Below, piece after piece: positions 33,098-41,692 of a stretch of DNA of 64,000 bases (position 1 is the stretch's first letter; the number at the start of each line of letters is the position of its first letter). A program made the translations under genes and the position numbers. The notes under the pieces are model-generated. The model searched no databases. It was given only the letters and a program-made list of their open reading frames with translations, and had not been told where the DNA came from. This DNA comes from Fusarium oxysporum f. sp. lycopersici 4287 (taxonomy: Eukaryota > Ascomycota > Sordariomycetes > Hypocreales > Nectriaceae), in assembly GCF_000149955.1 (NCBI RefSeq), contig NC_030996.1, positions 204,039-268,038 on the forward strand. Direction: 5' to 3'.

Positions 33098-34283
33098 ATG
33101 GCTGAACGACCACGATTTGACGTGCCAGACGGCAAAGCAGCCAAAGTCAGCATCATCGACTCCAGCTTAAGATTGTCGGGTATGCCGGTCACTCATCTTA
33201 TGAAACCTACGATGAAAGGACTCGATGCGATGCCAACTTTGACGACATGGTCATTTCTTGTTGAAAGCCCTTCTGGAAAGAAAGCAATCTTTGATCTGGG
33301 TGTTCCGAAGGAGCCGTTGAAGAATTTCTCGCCAAAGTACGCTGATACAATAAGAAGAAATTCGAATTGGGACGTGGATGTTCCGAAGAATGTCGCAGAA
33401 ATTCTTGCTGAGAATAATGTGCAGCCTTCAGAGATTGACAGTGTGATCTGGAGGTCTGTAGTATAGAATGTCCATGTCGTGAGTCAGTTACTGATGTTTG
33501 CCTAGTCATCACCATTTTGATCATATCGGAGATATGACAACCTTCCCCGGATCAACTAACCTCATCGTTGGGCCAGGATTTAAGAAAGCCTTTTTACCTG
33601 GCTATCCCGCTGACCCAGACTCTCCCGTGCGTGAAGTAGACTTTGAGTAGGTATCACCGTCGCGATCTTCTCTCCAAAACAGCTGACAGGATCCCAGGGA
33701 CAGAGAGCTGAAAGAGATAAACTTCGACGACAAACCCCTTCAGATTGGCCCATTTCGTGCCTTTGACTTCTTCGGCGATAGTTCATTCTATCTTCTTGAT
33801 ACGCCAGGCCATGATATTGGCCATTTAGCAGGTCTTGCTCGTACAACTACTGGTCCCGATACCTTCATCTTCATGGGAGGCGATCTATGCCATCATGGTG
33901 GCGAGCTACGTCCATCAAAGTACCTACCATACCCATCAAATCTCTCAGGGCATCTATCACTATCCGATTCTCTCCGTCTTCACCTCTCACAGTGCCCCGG
34001 AAGTGCTTTCGACAACATGAACGTTAAGCGTGGACGAGCCGCTGGTGAAACGTTCTTTGACCCAGCCATTGGGTTCGACAAGGAACTCGCTATAAAGACG
34101 ATCAAAAAGGCTCAGAAAGCAGATGCTCAGGATAATATCTTCTTCGTGTTTGCACATGATATGACCATGTTTGGTGTTATTGATACGTTCCCCAAGCAAG
34201 CGAATGATTGGAAGGAAAAGGGCTGGAAGGAGAAGACTCTGTGGAAATTCCTGAACGATTTCGAAGCGGCATTGGCATCGTAG
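33098..34283 (+). CDS. Metallo-beta-lactamase-fold hydrolase
   Basis: Three exons (33098-33453, 33506-33646, 33698-34283; introns 52 and 51 nt) give 360 residues. The zinc motif H-x-H-x-D-H is complete (H120, H122, D124, H125 in [10 protein letters not shown]) and is rebuilt across the first intron. The later ligands lie in [11 protein letters not shown] and [11 protein letters not shown]. The nearest functional classes are fungal lactonase-like or lactamase-like enzymes such as AHL lactonases and xenobiotic-lactam hydrolases of Fusarium. The substrate cannot be set from sequence. A glycosyltransferase gene lies divergently upstream; both could modify toxic small molecules. Intron 2 uses the second AG (CCCAG), since the first would cause a stop. 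Confidence 0.88.
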
Positions 34284-34513
34284 AATGCCTGATGCACTGG
34301 TTGTTGTCTCTTGGAACCTTGGATAATTACCACGCGTCTTTGAGCTCTCGGGCTCAGAATCACCGATCGCATTGACTACTGAACCCCTTTAGCTAAATGA
34401 AAATTATGTATAATTTCCAGACCAGAAACACAAACTCCATCTGTCTCCATCAAATTTTCTCAACGTCCCAGTGTATGGAGCCTCGGAGCGAGGCCATCGT
34501 CATCCAAGAAACC

Positions 34514-34607
34514 GGCCGCGTGGCCTAATGGCTAAGGCGCTAGATTTCGGCTTTCGAGCAAATCGAGAAATCTCTAGAGATTCCAGGTTCGACTCCTGGC
34601 GTGGTCG
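34514..34607 (+). tRNA. tRNA-Arg (anticodon UCG), intron-containing
   Basis: A 94-nt cloverleaf can be drawn. The acceptor stem GGCCGCG pairs with CGTGGTC (two G-U pairs). The D-arm is GCCT/AGGC, the anticodon stem CTAGA/TCTAG, and the T-arm CCAGG-TTCGACT-CCTGG. The loop gives TT-TCG-G, so the anticodon is UCG (reads CGA). An intron of about 20 nt sits after position 37, the canonical place. The A box (TGGCCTAATGG) and B box (GGTTCGACTCC) are present. CCA is not encoded. Confidence 0.9.
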
Positions 34608-34640
34608 ATCTTTTTGAGCATTACCAAATTTTAAAGGTCT

Positions 34641-34682
<42 letters not shown>

Positions 34683-35049
34683 TGCCTTTCTAAGGTTTTT
34701 TATAATTAAATTTATTTCTTAGTCCTTTAGGTATACTGGAATTATGAAGGTCTTATATAATATAAATTATAACTACTATTTTACCTAAGAGGGTTTAGAA
34801 AATCTATAATAATAGCAGAATCTTTTAGTATAGCTTACTTATGACTAGGACAAGATTAAATTATTAGGTGTCTGCTATTAGTCCGATGCCCTTCCTTAAC
34901 ACAACGTTTACTATTGCATTTAGTTTACACAGCACGATGAGATATACTCAGAATCTAAGTATTGATATTGCGCTCTACCAGCAGACCTAGTTTAACCTCT
35001 CACAAAGCTTCCTAGGAAGTAATCTCGCACACGTCGGGCACCTGCCATA
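34608..35049. other. Poly-T tract and AT-rich DNA
   Basis: An uninterrupted run of 34 T lies at 34643-34676, 35 bp after the tRNA-Arg gene, much longer than a normal Pol III terminator. It is followed by AT-rich non-coding sequence to about 34870. On the minus strand it is a poly-A run, as at the 3' end of a non-LTR retroelement, but no reverse transcriptase remnant is readable. Confidence 0.5.
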
Positions 35050-35265
35050 CTAGGTCAGTGGCGTCGAACAGCCACATCTACAATAACATACCCCGGCAGC
35101 AAAGGTAACAATTGGGTTCGCAGAGCCTTCTTTCTTGTCTCGCTTGTTATACAGGGCAGGGACTGTCGTCTTTGTTGAAACATGTGGTTTAGTAACAGAA
35201 GCCTCGGATTTCTTATCGCCCTTCTTGGGAGCTTCAGAGGATGGGTTCTTGGCTGATAAAGTCAT
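35050..35265 (-). CDS. Short protein with C-terminal CYCRCGC motif (paralog A)
   Basis: One exon of 71 residues. The N-terminal two thirds is a Lys/Ser/Thr-rich, probably disordered segment (SEAPKKGDKKSEASVTKPH) and the end is AAGVCYCRCGCSTPLT, with four cysteines spaced C-x-C-x-C-G-C. No signal peptide. A similar protein of 73 residues is encoded in the same orientation 600 bp upstream (36086-35865), and the two genes share the 12 bp around the start codon (AACAAAATGACT). I recognise no known family. The cysteine cluster could bind metal, be lipid-modified or form disulfides. The paralogy is the main evidence that both are real. Confidence 0.6.
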   Translation of the reverse strand: MTLSAKNPSSEAPKKGDKKSEASVTKPHVSTKTTVPALYNKRDKKEGSANPIVTFAAGVCYCRCGCSTPLT

Positions 35266-35429
35266 TTTGTTATATATATAGTGAGTTGTAAGTTAAGAGT
35301 CAATAGAACGCTTTTATTATAATGAGAAGAAGGTGGAGAGGAACCGAAAAGGATGGCAGGTATTTATATCTTTCATCTGGTCGTGAATCAGAGATACAGA
35401 AGAAGTGAGGAAGTGCAAAAATGAAGATC

Positions 35430-35529
35430 TGATGAGACTGGGACTCGAACCCAGGAGGATTGCTCCACCAGGAAATTGGTGTTAAGGTTGACCTTAACCT
35501 GGCGCCATAACCAACTCGGCCATCTCACC
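35430..35529 (-). tRNA. tRNA-Leu (anticodon AAG), intron-containing
   Basis: A 100-nt type II tRNA on the minus strand. The acceptor stem GGTGAGA pairs with TCTCATC, with A as discriminator. The anticodon stem is CCAGG/CCTGG, the loop starts TT-AAG-G giving anticodon AAG, and an intron of about 18 nt follows position 37. A long variable arm (GGAGCAATCC) marks Leu, and the T-arm is CTGGG-TTCGAGT-CCCAG. It lies between the two small paralogous genes. Confidence 0.9.
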
Positions 35530-35864
35530 GAAGCTAGATGGCGGGTCCAGGTGAATCATTGACTACAAATTGACAATGCAGCAAGGTTCTTGGACATATT
35601 GATGCCATCTTACATGTAAATCTGTTGTTGTAGATATTACCAGATTCCATCTTAAAATACTTACGGGCCACAAGCAGAGTCGACGTTGGTTACGGTCCGT
35701 GGCCAAGCAAGTTGCAAATGATACACATTGGGTTCCATGATTCAGTGCCATCGAGGGATCTTTTAGGTAGAAGCCTGTATCGTGAAAATGATACTGTCTT
35801 TCCATTATATTTCTTAGCTGCCTAAAGTTTAACCCTATGGGCAGCAACTAAATCCATAAATGCT
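35530..35864. other. Spacer with a dispersed repeat copy
   Basis: No supported gene. At 35820-35847 a 28-bp word matches 26691-26718 apart from four C/T or A/G differences. A minus-strand frame at 35563-35847 has no recognisable features. Confidence 0.45.
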
Positions 35865-36086
35865 TCAGTGTTCCTTATGCACAGTGAATGTTATGTTCAA
35901 CTCATCGCACCCGCAATTACAAGGGCAGGGAAGCCCAGGCATACCCAATCCTACTTTCGGCGTGTTGCCTTTCTTATCAGCTTTGATAGTGGATGTGATG
36001 TTTGTCTTGCTCTTCTGAGAAACCGGTTTCTCTTTGGCTGGAAGATCTGGCTTAGGTGCCTTCTGGGCCATGGTTGAGGAAGTCAT
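35865..36086 (-). CDS. Short protein with C-terminal CPCNCGC motif (paralog B)
   Basis: 73 residues beginning MTSSTMAQKAPKPDLPAKEK. As in the gene at 35050-35265, a Lys/Ser/Thr/Pro-rich segment (SQKSKTNITSTIKADKKG) leads to a cysteine cluster, here LPCPCNCGCDELNITF with C-x-C-x-C-G-C spacing. The first two residues (M-T) and the DKK element before the cysteines match the paralog. The frame is open for 18 codons further upstream (MAFDLDDFSEPF), so a longer form or an upstream exon is possible. The shared start context with the paralog supports the ATG at 36086. Function unknown. Confidence 0.6.
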   Translation of the reverse strand: MTSSTMAQKAPKPDLPAKEKPVSQKSKTNITSTIKADKKGNTPKVGLGMPGLPCPCNCGCDELNITFTVHKEH

Positions 36087-36905
36087 TTTGTTTGGAATTT
36101 GGACAAAAGGCTCTGAAAAGTCGTCGAGGTCAAAAGCCAAAAGCTGTGATTGCGAATAATGTTCTCGACTGAGGATATCCTATCGCGGGTTATATACTCG
36201 TGGAAGCATTTTGAGCGAGCTACAGAGGTGTTATTGGCAGTTGAGACCTGTGGCTGAGAACTTGTGATCACCACAAAGAACTTAGCTAGTGACTTACCAG
36301 CCATGTTCTTCATACTGCATCAAAGAGGAGGTTCTCGGCCGTGATAATACCTAGCTTTCTATTCAAAGCCAAATGTTAAGCATCAGAGAGGGGTAAAGGT
36401 TGATTCCCTGTTGTATGTTAAAATATGTTCTTTGCCGCTGTACGGAGTCTGAATCTTCTTTTCACCCCTCAGCCTTATAAGCTACCTACAATGAGTCAGT
36501 GGACGAATTTTACAGTACTAGAGTCCCCAAGATAGGTAAGGCTGAAAGGTATAAGCACCATTGGTTGGAAATTGAATGTACGATGGGTACATGGAACGGT
36601 AAAGCGATGGTTCAAAAACATCGAGTGTATGACACCCCTGTCGAGGCGCTTCTTCTCATAGAAGTCGCCACGCATGACGTGGTAAAAGCATCATACGCAC
36701 AAGTCAATCAGTTTGAAGCAAGGGCGTAAGAGATTGCAAGGTAGTGAATCACGAATCCGCGTGGACAAACTCTCATTACTAGTTCTCCTGGCATATTCAC
36801 GTAATGTTTCAGATTTGCACTACAACACTACACTGAATAAATGAATATATTAACATTAGAAGTTAAATCAGCGCCATTTGCCTATGTGTCTATAATCTAC
36901 GCTTC
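36087..36905. other. Intergenic region with a frameshifted open frame
   Basis: 819 bp. From 36499 to 36729 a plus-strand frame of 76 codons reads GKAERYKHHWLEIECTMGTW and QKHRVYDTPVEALLLIEV. It looks protein-like but lacks an ATG. The ATG at 36491 is one frame away, so a 1-nt shift would join MSQWTNFTVLESP to it. It may be a pseudogene or a short gene with an error. The rest shows nothing. Confidence 0.35.
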
Positions 36906-39347
36906 TCAGTTTCCAGCAGGCAAAGAATCCCAAGACCAGTTCCACTGAGTAACACAGTCTCTGCACTCCCAGCAGGTATGGGAGTACCAGCGATACTGAG
37001 CTCCTGAAGATACAACCTCCAATTGGTCAACTTCCGTCTGTCCAAGGGAAAGAACACAATTCATGTTGCTGCTCCACTCAAAACCCCACGCGTAACAATC
37101 AGGGTTGGTATGACACATGATCGCACATTGGACAGGCTCTGTGATTTCGGGCTTCCAGTTCAGTGGCAACTTTGTGTACTGTGATGGATTAACAATCATG
37201 AGCTTTCCACCACAGGGTCCTTGCTCCTTCTCGAAAGGCCGCTGGCAGATACCCTGGCCGAATGACCAATCGCAGGGTTGCTCCACGGGGCCAGGTGTTG
37301 GGGTTCCTGTGACAGCCTTGGTAGTGGCCGTGACAGTTGTTGGGGTATTTGGCTTAGGTGTGACAGCGCGGGTGAGAGTGGTAGACTCTGCAGGAAGCGA
37401 AGAGATGGTCTCGCTCGTAGGATCATCATGACATGGGCAAGTCATGCAGTCAAGGTCGTGCCAGTAGTAAATGCCATCTTCAACGGAATCTGAGTTGGGA
37501 TCAGCAGCCATGACGAAGTCAGCATCTGAGACTTGATGAGTGGAGAAGCGGCACGATCTGTCACTTGGCATCCAAGCTGCAGACTTGCAACCGGGGTAGA
37601 GGGAACACCAGGCAACACACCACATCTGACTCCAGGCCGTAGGATAGTCACGGGGTTGCTCAACAGCAAAGCCAGCGCCATCACTTCCGGGCCATCGACC
37701 GCGATACTGACAAGAGGTGAGACTGCCGCCCTGAGACCTCTCGTTCCATTGACATCCATTTTCGAGGGATTTGGGGCAAGTTGACGCAGCGGGCAGTTTG
37801 ACAAGATCGGTAGGTTCGGCTGACTGTGTGGTTGATGCAACAGTGGTAGGAGAAGGCTCATCGTTACAAGGACAGTTGAAGCAAGAAAGATCATGCCAGT
37901 AAAACACGCCCTCAGTGTCGAGATTAGGATCAGGACCAGGAACGAAGTCAGCGTCCTGAACTTGATGCTCCGAGAAACGGCATGAGCGGTCCTCGGGGAT
38001 GAATGCAACAGACTTGCAGCCAGGGGAGAGAGAGCACCAGCCCAAGCACCAAAGTTGACTCAAGGGAAGAGGGTAGTTGTCGGGACGAGGGACAAGACGG
38101 CCTTGTCCAGTGGATCCAGGCCAAGAACCTCGGCTGGCGCAGTTGACCATGTCGTTACCATTGTCGGGGCGTTTCCACCAGCAGCCACCATTGAGAGCCT
38201 TGGAGCAGAACGGTTGCTCAGGTGCTGTGCTGGTTGTGCCTACAACTGGTACAGTTGAGGACTGGACTTCAGAGACTGGCTTGCTAGTAGTCTCGACATC
38301 GGAGTTACCAGTTGAGGTCTGTTGTGAAGCAGGCTGGGTTGAAGTTGCCTGGTTCTGTTGACCAGTGGTTCCTGTCTCGGTGGGCTGCACTGGGGCGGCA
38401 GACGTAGTCTCTGGCTCTTGAGATGCCGATGACGTCTCTTGCTTCTGGGATACAGATGTGGTGTCCTGCTTCTGAGAGGCAGATGTAGTTCCTTGCTCTT
38501 GGGCAGCAGAAGTAGTCTCTTGTTTTTGAGGGACAGACGTAGTCTCTTGCTTCTGGGATACAGAAATAGTCTCCTGCTGAGAAGAGCTGGTGGTCGTCTG
38601 AGGACCGACCACAGGAGGATCAAGAGGAGGGTTGGCACCAGTACCGGTATTACCAAAGTTGACAGCAAAGTCGTTGATGTTCTGTGGCGTGACAGCGTTG
38701 GAGATGAAGACAGAGTCGACAAGCACAGTCGCTCCACCACCAATAAGACAGTTCATCGCAATGCGGAGAGGAGTGTTGACCTGTGCCGGGGTAACAGCCT
38801 GGAGAACCTCGTTCCAGGACACGGCTGTACCAGTGCTGAAAACCCAGTTCTGGTAGAACACGGAACCACCGAGAAAGCCCGTCAGCTGGCACAGGTTGAT
38901 GGCTGCAGGTGATGTAACGACGAGGTAGTAAAAGCGAATGGTGTAAGGCGTCGAGAGATCAAGGTTGGACATGCTCTGCGAGATACTAACAGAAATACCC
39001 AAAGCACGCTTTCCATCGCCATTATTGGAGGCACTCATCGCAGCGCAACCTCGTTCAGTACTTCCAGGCTCTTCACGTCCAGCACCCCCCACAATACGAG
39101 CATCGCCATCGACTTCCCAACCAGGAACAGAGAGAGGGTTGTTGGGATCGACCTCGGCCATGTTTCCGTTGGTGGCCAGGTTCCGGACTTTAGGGAGGGT
39201 AACGACACTTGTAGCGGTCGACGAGCTGGTAGCGTCGGTAGAGGATGAAACGAGCGTGGGGATCGTGTTGCTGGACTTGGGCTTGCAGGCGCTTCCGGCG
39301 ACGAAGTCAACGGCGGCGAGGGCCGCCAATGCCAGGATGGAACGCAT
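36906..39347 (-). CDS. Large secreted cysteine-rich protein with apple-like repeats and a tandem linker
   Basis: One exon of 813 residues. A signal peptide (MRSILALAALAAVDFVAGSA) and a Ser/Thr stretch precede a beta-sandwich-like region (residues about 50-230, NLATNGNMAEVDPNNPLSVP onward) that resembles carbohydrate-binding modules of the CBM4/9 type. Next comes a Gln/Thr/Ser linker built from seven 9-residue units (consensus ETTSVSQKQ), then two closely similar cysteine-rich repeats (both with WSQMWC/LSQLWC..WCSL-PGCKS, DRSCRFS-HQV-DADFV, YYWHDL-C and CPC) and a third, divergent one (CAIMCHTNPDCYAWGFEW). The repeats look like PAN/apple modules. Likely a cell-wall or surface glycoprotein. No GPI signal or transmembrane segment is visible at the C-terminus. 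Confidence 0.85.
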   Translation of the reverse strand: MRSILALAALAAVDFVAGSACKPKSSNTIPTLVSSSTDATSSSTATSVVTLPKVRNLATNGNMAEVDPNNPLSVPGWEVDGDARIVGGAGREEPGSTERGCAAMSASNNGDGKRALGISVSISQSMSNLDLSTPYTIRFYYLVVTSPAAINLCQLTGFLGGSVFYQNWVFSTGTAVSWNEVLQAVTPAQVNTPLRIAMNCLIGGGATVLVDSVFISNAVTPQNINDFAVNFGNTGTGANPPLDPPVVGPQTTTSSSQQETISVSQKQETTSVPQKQETTSAAQEQGTTSASQKQDTTSVSQKQETSSASQEPETTSAAPVQPTETGTTGQQNQATSTQPASQQTSTGNSDVETTSKPVSEVQSSTVPVVGTTSTAPEQPFCSKALNGGCWWKRPDNGNDMVNCASRGSWPGSTGQGRLVPRPDNYPLPLSQLWCLGWCSLSPGCKSVAFIPEDRSCRFSEHQVQDADFVPGPDPNLDTEGVFYWHDLSCFNCPCNDEPSPTTVASTTQSAEPTDLVKLPAASTCPKSLENGCQWNERSQGGSLTSCQYRGRWPGSDGAGFAVEQPRDYPTAWSQMWCVAWCSLYPGCKSAAWMPSDRSCRFSTHQVSDADFVMAADPNSDSVEDGIYYWHDLDCMTCPCHDDPTSETISSLPAESTTLTRAVTPKPNTPTTVTATTKAVTGTPTPGPVEQPCDWSFGQGICQRPFEKEQGPCGGKLMIVNPSQYTKLPLNWKPEITEPVQCAIMCHTNPDCYAWGFEWSSNMNCVLSLGQTEVDQLEVVSSGAQYRWYSHTCWECRDCVTQWNWSWDSLPAGN
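38385..38573 (-). repeat. Seven-unit 27-bp coding tandem repeat
   Basis: Within the secreted protein gene, seven consecutive 27-nt units encode 9-residue repeats of the form E-T-T-S-x-x-Q-K-Q. The units keep phase exactly but differ at the nucleotide level. Such minisatellites in fungal surface proteins often vary in copy number between strains. Confidence 0.85.
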
Positions 39348-40736
39348 ATTGAATGAGTGACTGGGTGAACGCAAGAGAAAGACAGGTAAAACGACAAGAC
39401 TGTGGCGGGGATGAGAGGGAAATCGGTATTATAAAGCCATCGCCAATATCACGAGGCGCATACTCATTTAGCTACGGCAAAGACCGCTCGGATATTTCCC
39501 AATAGCCTCATGAGGCGTTTCATTCAGCCGGTAACTAGCAGACAACTACTGCAGTCGCCCCATAAAATCCGCGGAGGTAAATAGACGAAATGGAATAAGC
39601 CATAACGCTTTCTCTCATCGTGGCATTTCTAAGTGGATTTTGGTGTTTTTAGGCGTTATTGGTGGACCCTTGGAACGTTCGGGGCTCAATAGCTTTCAGC
39701 GCTATTGAGCCCAAAAATCGATAAACTTGTAGGACCCCTGGCGCTAGCTGACCTGCTAGGGTTGAATCAGAATAGTGGGAGGGTCTAATTCCAGGGGTTT
39801 TGCGGCTGAGGATTAAACGACTGCTGCAAAAAAATATGCTTGTTATTGGGATGTCGGGAGTTTTCATCCGAGTAAGAGCTGTAAATATATTTTTTGCTTC
39901 CTATTTCCAGCTTTATGAAGCCGTCCATTTTACTCGGGATGTTTTAGGGCTTTGATGGAAGGCTCTGTTGTTACTTGAGATGTGAGGCTCAATGGAATTG
40001 ATATACTATTTAGGTCGGAGATGTGCCGTCTTTCTTCACCGGCGTAGAAGTCATTTATGTATCAAGCGAAAACAGCCAAAAGCGCGACTGAACCCTCTCA
40101 CGACGTAGATTTCTCTTCCTTTACCGCTGCTTTGCTGCTCTCAAGCTTACGCCTAGCCATAATCCGATACCTAGCGGAGGATTAGCCACCAGCGGTAGGA
40201 TATTCCGCCAGTAATTGGGGGCCAAGATCCAAGGAGAAAGCTCACAATAGAATACAGCTTGTCTTCCAGGCATGCCGTGTATAGAGCCAAGACTCACATG
40301 ACATAAGATGTAGTCATAACGGTGGCGAGCCAAGAACCCGAGTTCGATCGGGCGTATAGCCCCCAAAACTCTACATGGCTTATGTTGCCAGTCCCATCAG
40401 ATTGGCAACTTCAGAAGGTAATCTTGCAGCTCTTGTCTGCTATCTCCTATTAGCGGGAGCAGTTAGTGGATGGCGACTACAACGTCCGACAGCTTTCGGT
40501 GTCAGCATAGAGCAGCTGCCAAGCGCTGCGCCTGTATCCTCCATGGTAATTGGAAAGAGGTTGGATTATACTGTCTTCGGTGTTACCCCAGACATATGTC
40601 AGATTAATCAATGGGTATGGCTTGGAGATAGTGCTCTCTTAGGGGCAAATAGACCCCATTGCTATATAATGTCTAGGTCATCGTCCAGTAAAGCTAGTCA
40701 ATGTGGAACAAACTTCTAGTAAAATAGTCCTTCACA
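39348..40736. other. Intergenic region with a perfect hairpin
   Basis: About 1.4 kb without a supported gene. A 12-bp perfect inverted repeat with a 7-nt loop lies at 39682-39712. The plus-strand frame at 40375-40719 (114 codons) and the minus-strand frame at 40121-40366 have no recognisable features and are not called as genes. Confidence 0.5.
39682..39712. repeat. Perfect 12-bp hairpin
   Basis: GGGCTCAATAGC (39682-39693) and GCTATTGAGCCC (39701-39712) are exact inverted copies around the loop TTTCAGC. It lies far from the ends of both neighbouring genes, about 335 bp upstream of the secreted protein gene. Confidence 0.8.
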
Positions 40737-41582
40737 ATGTCTGAAAAGCAAATCCGCCTATCCTCAGCGCCCCAGCCACCAAACCGGCCGCTCAAGGTCC
40801 TCAGCGTTGGTCTCCCCCGAACAGGCTCCTACTCTATGTGTCTCGCCCTCTCAGAGCTAGGTTATAAAGATGTCTATCACTGCATGCACACGCTAGACAA
40901 CCTTGAGCACTGGATGTTCTTCGGCGAAGCCTCAAACCGACTCTTCCCAACCCTCCAATCCTATAACGGAAAGGGCATGGTGGCAGAAGACTGGGATCAG
41001 CTCTTCGGACCATGCGAAGCCATCACCGATATTGCAGGCCCTTTTTCTGAGTCTCTTATTCGGAACTATCCTGACGCCAAGGTTATCCTTTGCGAAAGGC
41101 CATTCGACCGCTGGGAACCATCAGTCACGCAGCTATTGAAGTCGAACTTTGGTCCAGTGCAGAACTTCATCCGCGACTGGGTCGAGCCTCTTACACGAGG
41201 TAAAGGGCAGACTTCATATGTTGAGAATCTCCAGAAGATGCTGCTAGGATGGACTCGCTCGCAGAACGTTGACGAAGCCATTTCCAATCTACGTGTAATA
41301 TACGACAGACACAACGATACCGTCAAAGAACTCGTTCCCCCTAAGAATCTGTTACTATACAAGCTTGATTCTGGGTGGGAGCCCCTGTGCGAGTTTCTCA
41401 GAAGAGATGTTCCAGATGTACCGTTTCCACGTGTCAATGAAGGGTCTGCACTTGCGAGAACGATTTGGAAGAAGCAAGTTCAGGAGGTTAAAAGGGCGGC
41501 GCCGACTATTTTCTTGTATTTGGGTGGTGTATTTATTGCGTTTCTCATTCTGAAGTTTAGCTGGATATACTTGGGCTTCTGA
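40737..41582 (+). CDS. Sulfotransferase-like P-loop protein with C-terminal membrane anchor
   Basis: One exon of 281 residues. The N-terminus has the PAPS-binding-like P-loop VLSVGLPRTGSYSMCLALSE and GYKDVYHCMHT, followed by DWDQLFGPCEAITDIAGPF, then YPDAKVILCERPFDRW (normally TxRDPxxW in this group). This is the fungal sulfotransferase_4 family (PF17784), whose members are widespread but largely uncharacterised. The last 25 residues (TIFLYLGGVFIAFLILKFSWIYLGF) form a single membrane span, so it is probably tail-anchored facing the cytosol. The usual R-D-P is E-R-P here, so activity is uncertain. Confidence 0.88.
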   Translation: MSEKQIRLSSAPQPPNRPLKVLSVGLPRTGSYSMCLALSELGYKDVYHCMHTLDNLEHWMFFGEASNRLFPTLQSYNGKGMVAEDWDQLFGPCEAITDIAGPFSESLIRNYPDAKVILCERPFDRWEPSVTQLLKSNFGPVQNFIRDWVEPLTRGKGQTSYVENLQKMLLGWTRSQNVDEAISNLRVIYDRHNDTVKELVPPKNLLLYKLDSGWEPLCEFLRRDVPDVPFPRVNEGSALARTIWKKQVQEVKRAAPTIFLYLGGVFIAFLILKFSWIYLGF

Positions 41583-41692
41583 TACTCTCATTCACAGATT
41601 ATCACATGCAATCATTTGCCTAGTCCCGTCAGATCGTTGCGCACCTAGATGAGAATGTAATAATCCGCATGTACCTATAGTAATGCATTCTT

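Noticed and set aside
38240..38912. Leu/Arg-rich open frames overlapping the Gln/Thr linker of the large secreted protein
   Set aside because: They are out-of-frame readings of the 27-bp tandem repeat and have no features of their own.
40375..40719. 114-codon plus-strand frame
   Set aside because: No recognisable domain, biased composition or intron evidence; a frame of this length can occur by chance in a 1.4-kb spacer.
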